14,702 nt of DNA from positions 1 to 14,702 of the forward strand of contig DOZA01000033.1 in the NCBI GenBank assembly GCA_003518245.1, written 5' to 3'. Of the stretch, positions 7,913 through 14,702 are shown in pieces (the first letter of the stretch is position 1; each line of letters starts with the position of its first letter). Source of the stretch: Bacteroidales bacterium (GTDB taxonomy: Bacteria > Bacteroidota > Bacteroidia > Bacteroidales > VadinHA17). Under the pieces are notes generated by a model. It worked only from the letters and a program-made list of their open reading frames with translations. It searched no databases and was not told where the DNA came from. The position numbers and the translations under genes were made by a program.

Positions 7913-8332
7913 ATGAGCTTCATGAGAATAATAACAATTTTTATATTTACTGCTGCACTGTCGGGTTTCAATAATTTATGCGGACAGTCGGTTGATATTC
8001 CTGATGAAATTACCCTTGCCTTTAAGGCAGGTAATGTTGAAGTTCTTTCAAAGTATTTGAACTCAACGGTTGAACTGGTCCTTCTTGACAAGGAAGATTT
8101 CTATACACGCAATATTGCAGAAGGAATACTCAAGGATTTCTTTCGTGAGCATCCTACTATTGATTTTGTGATAAAGCATAAAGGAGGAAGATCGGAATCA
8201 GCTTATGCTATTGGTAACCTGAGAACGAGGAAAGGCAATTTCAGGGTATATTTCCTGATAAAAAAAATCGATTCTAAACCATTAATACATCAGCTAAGAA
8301 TTGAAAAGGATGATACAGGAGGAAATCTGTGA
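7913..8332 (+). CDS. Exported DUF4783 family protein
   Basis: A 139-residue protein with an N-terminal signal peptide (MRIITIFIFTAALSG, ending near CGQS) and a compact domain beginning VDIPDEITLAFKAGN. The core (KYLNSTVELVLLDKED, then AYAIGNLRTRKGNFRVYFLIKK and LIHQLRIE) is what I recognise as DUF4783, a small family largely confined to Bacteroidota and often found next to nadC. The fold is probably NTF2- or cystatin-like, but the function is unknown. The cysteine near the cleavage region (NNLC) does not make a good lipobox, so it is more likely periplasmic than lipidated. ATG at 7922 is an equally plausible start, removing MSF. It is the first gene of the operon, and its 3' end overlaps nadC by 23 bases. 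Confidence 0.8.
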   Translation: MSFMRIITIFIFTAALSGFNNLCGQSVDIPDEITLAFKAGNVEVLSKYLNSTVELVLLDKEDFYTRNIAEGILKDFFREHPTIDFVIKHKGGRSESAYAIGNLRTRKGNFRVYFLIKKIDSKPLIHQLRIEKDDTGGNL

Positions 8333-9152
8333 ACTGATTGACCTTGCTCTGGCAGAAGACATAGGTGATGGTGATCACAGCTCACTGGCATGTATCCCGC
8401 CCGGATCAATGGGCAAAGCCAGGCTTGTTATAAAAGAACCTGGTATAATTGCCGGTATTGAAATAGCCGGTTATGTTTTCAGCCGTATAGATAAAAAAAT
8501 AGAGCTAAGTGAATGTATAAATGATGGCAGCAGGATTAAGCCAGGTGATACAGGCTTTTATGTAGAAGGACCGGTGCATGCATTATTGCAATCGGAAAGG
8601 CTGGTGCTAAACATAATACAGAGGATGAGTGGTATTGCTACAACCACCGGTAAATATGTAGACGCCGTCAGTGATTACAAAGCCAAAATACTTGATACAA
8701 GAAAAACAACCCCGGGACTCAGGGCTATTGAGAAAGAAGCAGTAAGAATAGGAGGTGGTGTTAATCACCGTATGGGGCTTTTTGACATGATAATACTGAA
8801 GGATAATCATATAGATTATGCCGGTGGTATAAAGAATGCAATAATAAAAGCCAACAAGTATCTTGAAAGGACAAGGAAAAATTTACCGGTAGTCATTGAA
8901 GCCAGGGAGATGCATGAGTTGAGACAGATACTCGAGCAGGGTATGGTTAACAGGATAATGCTTGACAATTTCAGTATTTATGAAACAGAGAAAGCTGTTG
9001 AGCTAATTGACGGACGTTATGAGATTGAATCTTCGGGAGGTATAACCCTCGAAACTGTCAGATCATATGCTCGTTGCGGAGTTGATTATATTTCAGTTGG
9101 TGCACTTACTCATCATATAAAAAGTCTGGATATCAGTCTCAAAGCTATATGA
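8310..9152 (+). CDS. nadC: Nicotinate-nucleotide diphosphorylase (carboxylating), quinolinate phosphoribosyltransferase
   Basis: A cytoplasmic enzyme that converts quinolinate and PRPP to nicotinate mononucleotide, CO2 and pyrophosphate in de novo NAD synthesis. It has 280 residues, the usual family length. The N-terminal open-faced domain has ALAEDIGDGDHSS. The barrel domain carries ERLVLNIIQRMSGIA (Glu96, Arg97), KILDTRKTTPGLR (Arg131, Lys132), GGGVNHRMGL (His153, Arg154), ILKDNHI (Lys164), ESSGGITLE and DYISVGALTHH. These are the conserved substrate-binding residues of the family. I chose ATG at 8310 over an in-frame TTG at 8301. The start lies inside the DUF4783 gene and the stop overlaps yihY by 4 bases (ATGA), so the three genes are probably translationally coupled. 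No nadA or nadB lies in the window. Confidence 0.96.
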   Translation: MIQEEICELIDLALAEDIGDGDHSSLACIPPGSMGKARLVIKEPGIIAGIEIAGYVFSRIDKKIELSECINDGSRIKPGDTGFYVEGPVHALLQSERLVLNIIQRMSGIATTTGKYVDAVSDYKAKILDTRKTTPGLRAIEKEAVRIGGGVNHRMGLFDMIILKDNHIDYAGGIKNAIIKANKYLERTRKNLPVVIEAREMHELRQILEQGMVNRIMLDNFSIYETEKAVELIDGRYEIESSGGITLETVRSYARCGVDYISVGALTHHIKSLDISLKAI

Positions 9153-10072
9153 GATTATTTAAGAAAGAAAATATAGGTGAATACATACTTGAACGACTGA
9201 AACATCTGGTATTACCAGGTTTTGACCGGGTTCCTATTTATGATGTATTCGTTTTTTTTATCAGGGGTTTCAGGAAAGGGGCCCTTGTTACCAGGGCTTC
9301 ATCTATCGCATTTAATTTATTGCTCAGCCTTGTCCCGGCCACCTTCCTTCTTTTTACATTGATACCTTACATCCCCGTGAGTGGTTTCCATAATGAAGTA
9401 ATTTTACTTTTTGAGAGTATAATGCCTGAAAGGGCCTATGCCATTCTTGAACAGACCCTGAGAGATGCAATAACCAACAAGAGCAATACATTTCTTATCA
9501 TAATGTTCCTGGCTTCAGCAATAATGTCAACCAATGGTATACATGCCCTGATAAATGCTTTCGTGGTATCCGACCATAAATTTGAAACGAGGAGCTGGAT
9601 AGCACAGAGGAAGATAGCATTTTTTCTTTTCTTTATTATAGGACTGCTGATAACCGTATCGACCATATTATTAATATTTGGCAGGACAACTGTCGAGAAG
9701 CTTGTTGACAATAATATTATTGAAAGTGGTGTTGTTTTTTATATCCTGCAAATAAGTAAATGGATTGTCATAATAGGGTTCTTATTCCTGGCAATATCTT
9801 TTCTTTATTACCTTGCTCCATCAAGAAAAGCCAAATTCAGGTTTATCTCCGCTGGTTCGTCCCTGGCCACCCTGCTTTTTGTTGCCACTTCACTGGGTTT
9901 TTCAGCCTATGTGAATAATTTTGACCAGTACAACAGGTTATATGGTTCAATGGGAACCATACTTGTAGTCTTACTATGGCTTTACCTTAATTCAATAACC
10001 CTTCTTATTGGTTTCGAGCTTAATGCCAGTATAAAAACGGCCAATGTCAATAATGTTAACGGAGAGGTTTAA
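9149..10072 (+). CDS. YihY/BrkB family inner-membrane protein
   Basis: A 307-residue polytopic protein with six predicted membrane segments (about 52-76, 114-138, 157-179, 195-220, 236-256 and 268-292) after a basic amphipathic N-terminus. Family hallmarks are AFNLLLSLVPATFLLFTLIP near the first helix and YNRLYGSMGTILVVLLWLYL followed by LLIGFELNA in the last. The family was once annotated as ribonuclease BN or a virulence factor; its true role is not settled, and transport or envelope functions have been suggested. The ATG overlaps the nadC stop. The stop codon overlaps that of the convergent glutamine synthetase gene, and no terminator is visible between them. Confidence 0.9.
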   Translation: MRLFKKENIGEYILERLKHLVLPGFDRVPIYDVFVFFIRGFRKGALVTRASSIAFNLLLSLVPATFLLFTLIPYIPVSGFHNEVILLFESIMPERAYAILEQTLRDAITNKSNTFLIIMFLASAIMSTNGIHALINAFVVSDHKFETRSWIAQRKIAFFLFFIIGLLITVSTILLIFGRTTVEKLVDNNIIESGVVFYILQISKWIVIIGFLFLAISFLYYLAPSRKAKFRFISAGSSLATLLFVATSLGFSAYVNNFDQYNRLYGSMGTILVVLLWLYLNSITLLIGFELNASIKTANVNNVNGEV

Positions 10073-11574
10073 CTACAGTGCAAATATTTTTCTACCAGTT
10101 TTGCCAGTTCATCTTTTTTACCATATAGCCTTTCGCTCAGGTCTTTATCATCAAACCCTTTAAGCCTGCTTATTATACTGTTGATAAGGCCCGGGGGGAA
10201 GACATTATCCTTTTCATAGGCCTCTCTCTGCCTATCCAGGTTTTCGGCTGATTCCCAGCATGATGCAGGCAGTGATTTGAGTTTTTTTCTGAAACCGGCA
10301 TTCTCCTTGGCAAACAGGTTGCCTGATACATACAGGCTGTTAGCATACTCAAGGCTGTTTTTCATTTCCAGGCCATGATGAATAGCTGTTACCAGACCAG
10401 CCATCAGTAAGTAAAGGTCTGCAGAACCATCTGGCGCCCTGAATTCGACAGTCTGTTTGCTGTTTGATTTAGCAGCTGTTGATTTCTCCTGTGGGTTAGC
10501 GTCTTTTATCATATCTCCTGTTCCAAACCATCCCAGTGGTACACGAACAAGTACTGATCTGTTACGATCGCCCCAACAAATATTTGTAGGGGCCTCCTGG
10601 TGTGGCACCAGCCTGAGGTAAGACGTAGGTATGGTATTTCCAAAAGCAGTCAGTGAAGGAGAAAGATCAAGTATTCCACCTATCATCCTTCTTGCTGTAT
10701 TGCTTACCACACCATTCTCCAGCATAATATTCTTGCCGTCTTTCTCAAGAAGCATATGAATATGCAATCCACTGCCTGCCTTTCCCACGGTAATCTTGGG
10801 AGCAAAACTTATTTCAACACTATGTACATAGCCCAGCATCCTGAGTATCCATTTGGCAATTACTATCTGTTCAACTGCAAAATCAACATCGGTGGGAAGA
10901 AATTCTATCTCATGCTGTTCATAATTATTACCTTCACTGGTAAAACTACCTACCTCTGAATGTCCATACTTAATCTTACACCCTGCTTTGGCACATAGCT
11001 GCAGGGCTTCCAGTCGAAGGTCCTCAAACTTGGCAAAAGGCATGGTCTGATGGTAGCCCTTCTGTTCAATCATAGGATACAGGTCATCTTCGACCGATCT
11101 AACATAATACTCCAGCTCCCCAAGAGCTTTAATCGTCATTTCCGATCCATCCCTGAACCTATCATATGCTTTCTTAAGGATATTCTCCGGGGCGGTTTCC
11201 AGTGGCTTACCTTCAAAATCATAAAATGAACATAGAATATCAAGGGCTGGTTTATCCGTAAAAGGATTTACAAAAGCTGTAGGGTATCTTGGAATAACAT
11301 AAAGATCACTGGATCCGGCACCTATAAATGAAAAAAGGCTTGAACCGTCAACCCTCTCCCCTTCTGATAATAAATTCTCCAGGTGATTGCGGTTGGAAAG
11401 CACAAAATTCAGTGTCTTCAGCTTTCCATCTTCTGCAACATACCTGAAATTAACCATCTCTATTCCCTTGGCCTCAATAAACTTTATTATATCGGCCCTG
11501 GCAAACTGGCTCGAAGGTTTTTTCAAAAACTGAACCAGCTCGTTAGGGTTCATCAATATTTCATTATCAACCAT
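10069..11574 (-). CDS. Glutamine synthetase, type I-like, 501 residues
   Basis: The predicted enzyme makes glutamine from glutamate, ammonia and ATP in the cytoplasm. All core motifs of the glutamine synthetase fold are present: DGSSL (76-80) in the beta-grasp part, GELEYYV with metal ligands Glu153 and Glu155, Glu207 and QHEIEF (Glu222), GSGLHIHM (His271), the phosphate and substrate arginines in SYLRLVPHQEAP (Arg321) and NRSVLVRVPLG (Arg339, Arg344), and VEFRAPDGSADLYL (Glu377, Arg379). It is about 30 residues longer than classical GlnA. The adenylylation-loop region reads NSLYVSGNLFA: the tyrosine is in about the right place but the usual NLYDLPPEE context is missing, so control by adenylylation looks unlikely. 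A gamma-glutamylamine or other amide-ligase specificity cannot be excluded. It has its own strong predicted promoter and ends tail-to-tail with yihY. Confidence 0.9.
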   Translation of the reverse strand: MVDNEILMNPNELVQFLKKPSSQFARADIIKFIEAKGIEMVNFRYVAEDGKLKTLNFVLSNRNHLENLLSEGERVDGSSLFSFIGAGSSDLYVIPRYPTAFVNPFTDKPALDILCSFYDFEGKPLETAPENILKKAYDRFRDGSEMTIKALGELEYYVRSVEDDLYPMIEQKGYHQTMPFAKFEDLRLEALQLCAKAGCKIKYGHSEVGSFTSEGNNYEQHEIEFLPTDVDFAVEQIVIAKWILRMLGYVHSVEISFAPKITVGKAGSGLHIHMLLEKDGKNIMLENGVVSNTARRMIGGILDLSPSLTAFGNTIPTSYLRLVPHQEAPTNICWGDRNRSVLVRVPLGWFGTGDMIKDANPQEKSTAAKSNSKQTVEFRAPDGSADLYLLMAGLVTAIHHGLEMKNSLEYANSLYVSGNLFAKENAGFRKKLKSLPASCWESAENLDRQREAYEKDNVFPPGLINSIISRLKGFDDKDLSERLYGKKDELAKLVEKYLHCS

Positions 11575-11606
11575 TATATTTTTTTCTGAATATTTAAACG
11601 GGCCTT

Positions 11607-11637
11607 CAAATATAGAAATTTAGTCTGTTTGAACAAA
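11607..11637 (-). promoter_or_regulatory. Bacteroidota-type promoter of the glutamine synthetase gene
   Basis: On the minus strand TTTG (11637-11634), a 19-base spacer and TATATTTG (11614-11607) match the Bacteroidota primary sigma-factor consensus (TTTG, N19, TAnnTTTG) perfectly. The start site would be near 11600, leaving a leader of about 25 bases to the ATG at 11574. It is the best promoter in the window. Confidence 0.7.
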
Positions 11638-11678
11638 AATCATTTTTCATACAGCTAAATAACATTGTTAAAATATTC

Positions 11679-11695
11679 ATGCTATTAGCCAGCAT
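11679..11695. repeat. Inverted repeat ATGCT-N7-AGCAT upstream of the peptidase-like gene
   Basis: ATGCT (11679-11683) and AGCAT (11691-11695) flank ATTAGCC, with a nested palindrome GCTATTAGC (11681-11689). It overlaps the expected -33 region of the plus-strand gene starting at 11736, so it could be an operator. It is short and may be chance. Confidence 0.25.
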
Positions 11696-11707
11696 TAAGA
11701 TTTTTAT

Positions 11708-11715
11708 TATTTTTG
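11708..11715 (+). promoter_or_regulatory. Candidate -7 box for the peptidase-like gene
   Basis: TATTTTTG fits TAnnTTTG exactly, 20 bases before the ATG at 11736. The -33 region has only TTA at 11685-11687, a weak match. Confidence 0.35.
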
Positions 11716-11735
11716 AGACTTAAAGTAAATCATCC

Positions 11736-13040
11736 ATGAAAAGAGGGAAAATATTTCTTTTTATTCTTCCTTTAATTTTAACTCATTGTAGTAAAAACGA
11801 AGGCATTGAGTATTTAACCATTGAAAAAGCAAGCTATTACTTTTCAGAAGTGGAGAAGTTGTGTAATATTGATAACGGTGATCTGTGGGGTGAAAATCTT
11901 TTCGGACCTATACTTCTCATTGATACCAAAACAAGGAAACTTTTTTCAAATGTTCAGGACGAACAGGGACTGCTGAAGCCCAAGGAAGATATATTTACCG
12001 GCAATTACCCCCGGGAGGAGGTTATAAATTATGTGATGAATTTTGGAGGAACATTATATGCCATGGCCCCACTGCCCGAAGAGGAAGACTATTACAGGAT
12101 AACATCAAGGTGCTTACATGGTTTATTCCATCGCCTGCAAATCAGGAAAAGTATTGATACCCCCGATTATAATACGAGTCATATGAACGAACGTACAGCA
12201 CGTTTATGGCTCAAGATGGAATGGAAAGCACTGGAAAGAGCAATACGGACAAGTGGTAAAACAAGGAAACAGGCCATAAGGGATGCACTCGTTTTCAGAT
12301 CAGCACGCAGGGAATTATATCCGAAGTTCATTAACGAGGAAAATAAGTTTGAGAACTATGAAGGTCTGACTTCTTTTACATATATGATGCTTGCCACAAA
12401 CTCCAGAGAAGAGTATCTAAAGAAGCTCATGGAATATTATCACACAATTTACAATTACCGTTCCTATGCCTTCTCATACGGTTTTGTTCATGGTAATCTT
12501 TATGCGCATCTTCTTAACGAAGCAGGATATGATTTTTCTCTTTTAGAAGGCAGGGATTTTGACCTTGGGGAAATTCTGAAAGATAAGTATGAAATATCCT
12601 TACCGGAGATCTGCCGTGATATAGCCGGAAGCCTTGCCTTCAGTTATGATATTGACCTGGTTAAGGAGGAGGAAAAAGAGCGGGCTGAACAGTTAAGGGA
12701 AGGGCTGAGGCGCAGGACAGCTCAGTTTATTGAAAAACCTATTGTATTGCTTGAACTTAAAAGCCCTAATTTCTCTTTTGAGGCAGAAGATACTGACCCG
12801 GTAGATACCCTGGGAACAATATACCAGACAATAAGGGTATCTGATAACTGGGGTAAGCTTGCAGTGGAAGAAGGGGGATGCCTTGTTTCACCTGACCTGA
12901 AATTCCTTCGTGTGCCAGCCAGAAATGTTGAAAAAGAAAAACGTCATATTACAGGCGATGGATGGCATATAGTGCTTAATAACAACTGGGAAATGGTGCA
13001 GATGGAAGAGAATTACTTTGTCCGTGAACTTTTACCCTGA
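11736..13040 (+). CDS. Exported metallopeptidase-like protein lacking the catalytic glutamate
   Basis: A 434-residue protein with an N-terminal export signal (KRGKIFLFILPLILTHC). Cys18 could be lipidated, although His in the -1 position makes the lipobox imperfect. The middle part has the layout of a gluzincin-type zinc peptidase: RCLHGLFHRLQ (His128, His132), then MNERTARLWLKMEWKALERA, then a helix with FRSARRELYP, and finally ENYEGLTSFTYMM with Glu209 as the likely third metal ligand. In related proteins as I recall them, the first motif is HExxH; here the catalytic Glu is Gly129. The codon is GGT, so a single-base sequencing error from GAA or GAG would not explain it. The two His and the distal Glu could still bind metal, so a non-enzymatic or altered role is possible. 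Residues ~335-434 form a separate beta-rich C-terminal domain. It stands alone, divergent from glutamine synthetase and 5 bases from convergent valS. I cannot name the family. Confidence 0.72.
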   Translation: MKRGKIFLFILPLILTHCSKNEGIEYLTIEKASYYFSEVEKLCNIDNGDLWGENLFGPILLIDTKTRKLFSNVQDEQGLLKPKEDIFTGNYPREEVINYVMNFGGTLYAMAPLPEEEDYYRITSRCLHGLFHRLQIRKSIDTPDYNTSHMNERTARLWLKMEWKALERAIRTSGKTRKQAIRDALVFRSARRELYPKFINEENKFENYEGLTSFTYMMLATNSREEYLKKLMEYYHTIYNYRSYAFSYGFVHGNLYAHLLNEAGYDFSLLEGRDFDLGEILKDKYEISLPEICRDIAGSLAFSYDIDLVKEEEKERAEQLREGLRRRTAQFIEKPIVLLELKSPNFSFEAEDTDPVDTLGTIYQTIRVSDNWGKLAVEEGGCLVSPDLKFLRVPARNVEKEKRHITGDGWHIVLNNNWEMVQMEENYFVRELLP

Positions 13041-13045
13041 AATAA

Positions 13046-14702
13046 TTACATCGTACCTTTTAATTCATTCAGGCGTTCAATAAGTGAATTTATTTTACTT
13101 TCAGTATCAGCCTTTTTCTTCTCTTCCAGTTCAACAACATTCTCAGGTGCATTTTTTACAAACCGTTCATTACCAAGCTTCTTCAAAACCGATTCCAGGA
13201 AACCCCTGTTATACTCCAGGTCAGCTTCAATTTTCTTAATCTCGGCTTCAGTATCAATTTTATCCCCTAGAAGTAAATAATATTCCGATACACCTATTAA
13301 AAAGCTGACAGAATCATCCGGTTTATTTATTGTTTGTTCAATATCTGATACATTGGCCAGTCTTTTTACCATTGACTGAAACCCCTGTGCGCCTTCAATA
13401 GTAGCACTATTTACAAATAGTTTAAGGCTTTCTTTAAGCTGCATGTTGTTTTTCTTTCTTATATTTCTCACTGCAGTTACAAGCATTTTAGCCTTTTCAA
13501 AATCTTTCAGTATTAAGCTGCTTATTTCCCCTGGCTCAGGCATTTCAGCAACCATTATACTATGCCCTGTATCTCTTTCTTTTATCATCTGCCATATTTC
13601 CTCAGATATAAAAGGCATAAATGGATGCAACAACCTGACCAGCTTATCAAAATACTCAAGTGTCTGACTGTAAGTTTTTGGATCAACAGGTTTCCTGTAG
13701 TCAGGTTTGACAGCTTCAAGATACCAGCTGGAGAAATCGTCCCAGAATAAGCGGTATACTATCATTAAAGCATTTGATATCCTATATTTGTCAAAAGCCC
13801 TATTGTATTCTTTTATAGCTTCATTTAATCTGTTGCTGAACCATTCTGATGCTTCGGCAGACCATGATGGTTGCTCATCTATGCTATCATCTACCTGCCA
13901 TCCTTTAACAAGCCTGAATGCATTCCATATCTTGTTGGCAAAATTCCTCCCCTGCTCAGGTAAGGAATCATCATAAAGCAGGTCATTACCGGCAGGTGAA
14001 CAGAGCAGCATTCCTACTCTTACCCCGTCGGCACCATACCTGTCAATCAGGCTCAGGGGATCAGGGGAATTACCCAGTGATTTGGACATCTTCCTCCTGT
14101 CCTTATCACGGACTATACCATGCAGGTAAACATCATCAAACGGTTTATTGTCAAGGAATTCATATCCTGCGATGATCATCCTTGCAACCCAGAAAAACAA
14201 TATCTCAGGTGCTGTCACCAGGGCATTGGTAGGATAATAATAATTAATATCCTTATTGCCTGGATCCATTATACCGTTAAAACAGGTAATAGGCCATAGC
14301 CATGATGAAAACCATGTGTCCAGCACATCCTCATCCTGCCTCAAATCCGTAAGGCTTAACCCCCTGTTACCTGATGCCTTACGTGCAAGGTCCAAAGCAT
14401 CATCTTCGTTTTCGGCTACTACATAATCTGTCGGGCTGTAATACCATGCAGGTATTCGATGTCCCCACCAGAGCTGGCGGCTTATGCACCAGTCACGTAC
14501 ATTCTCCATCCAGTGCCTGTAAACATTTTTAAACTTTGGCGGGTAAATATTAATCTCTGAATCGGTTATTGCCCTGAGTGCCGGTTTTGATAGTTCCTCC
14601 ATTTTAAGAAACCATTGCATAGACAGCTTTGGTTCGATAACCGAATTTGTACGCTCCGAACGCCCTATCTTGTTCCTGTAATTCTCAACTTTCTCAAGCA
14701 AT
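13046..14702 (-). CDS. valS: Valyl-tRNA synthetase, C-terminal part (N-terminus beyond right edge)
   Basis: The last ~551 residues of a class I aminoacyl-tRNA synthetase that charges tRNA(Val) with valine. The frame is open to the right edge (the edge codon is a Leu TTG, not a true start), so roughly the first third, including the HIGH motif and most of the editing domain, is missing. Visible hallmarks are WCISRQLWWGHRIPAWYY, DVLDTWFSSWLWP, LVTAPEILFFWVARMI and the KMSKS loop (RRKMSKSLGNSPDP, about 14078-14092) with DGVRVGMLL. The anticodon-binding helical domain follows, and the fragment ends with the ValS-typical C-terminal coiled coil (from DTEAEIKKIEADLE through the ERFVKNAPENVVELE motif), which contacts the tRNA. 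All motifs are intact. It ends tail-to-tail with the peptidase-like gene, only 5 bases apart. Confidence 0.96.
   Translation of the reverse strand, partial: LLEKVENYRNKIGRSERTNSVIEPKLSMQWFLKMEELSKPALRAITDSEINIYPPKFKNVYRHWMENVRDWCISRQLWWGHRIPAWYYSPTDYVVAENEDDALDLARKASGNRGLSLTDLRQDEDVLDTWFSSWLWPITCFNGIMDPGNKDINYYYPTNALVTAPEILFFWVARMIIAGYEFLDNKPFDDVYLHGIVRDKDRRKMSKSLGNSPDPLSLIDRYGADGVRVGMLLCSPAGNDLLYDDSLPEQGRNFANKIWNAFRLVKGWQVDDSIDEQPSWSAEASEWFSNRLNEAIKEYNRAFDKYRISNALMIVYRLFWDDFSSWYLEAVKPDYRKPVDPKTYSQTLEYFDKLVRLLHPFMPFISEEIWQMIKERDTGHSIMVAEMPEPGEISSLILKDFEKAKMLVTAVRNIRKKNNMQLKESLKLFVNSATIEGAQGFQSMVKRLANVSDIEQTINKPDDSVSFLIGVSEYYLLLGDKIDTEAEIKKIEADLEYNRGFLESVLKKLGNERFVKNAPENVVELEEKKKADTESKINSLIERLNELKGTM

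Noticed and set aside
8301..8309. TTG start for nadC
   Set aside because: It adds only three residues; ATG at 8310 is the stronger start and gives the usual NadC length.
1..14702. Defence system, mobile element, phage or RNA gene
   Set aside because: No transposase, integrase, Cas, restriction, toxin-antitoxin or phage-like protein was recognised, and no tRNA-like cloverleaf or rRNA sequence was noticed. All large frames are accounted for by the listed genes.

Overview
The window reads as ordinary chromosome from a member of the Bacteroidota, probably an anaerobic or marine Bacteroidales/Marinilabiliales-type lineage. The evidence is AT-rich DNA, several promoters of the Bacteroidota type (TTTG, about 19 bases, then TAnnTTTG), a DUF4783 protein beside nadC, a large secreted protein with Ig/PKD-like repeats of the kind exported by type IX secretion, and family-typical RlmH, YihY and ValS sequences. 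No phage, transposon, CRISPR or defence genes were seen, and no tRNA or rRNA genes.

Layout, left to right. (1) Positions 1-3504, minus strand: the first 1168 codons of a giant secreted surface protein (signal peptide, conserved N-terminal domain, glycine-rich region, then at least six ~96-residue repeats). It runs off the left edge. (2) 3599-7758, minus strand: rlmH followed 17 bases later by a 1222-residue sensor histidine kinase with about 12 membrane segments and no neighbouring response regulator. (3) 7759-7912: a divergent promoter region with one Bacteroidota -7 box facing each way and a small palindrome pair between them. (4) 7913-10072, plus strand: a tightly coupled operon of a DUF4783 secreted protein, nadC and a yihY-type membrane protein (23-base and 4-base overlaps). 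(5) 10069-11574, minus strand: a type I-like glutamine synthetase, converging on yihY so that both stop codons share the tetranucleotide TTAA; it has the clearest promoter in the window. (6) 11736-13040, plus strand: a predicted exported protein that resembles a zinc metallopeptidase but lacks the catalytic glutamate. (7) 13046-14702, minus strand: the C-terminal part of valyl-tRNA synthetase, running off the right edge.

Most of the genes are housekeeping: NAD synthesis (nadC), ribosome maturation (rlmH), nitrogen assimilation (glutamine synthetase) and translation (valS). The less understood parts are the repeat surface protein, the orphan multi-pass kinase and the peptidase-like protein. 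I see no multi-gene system that is clearly new; those three are the best leads. No stretch over 300 bases lacks a gene.
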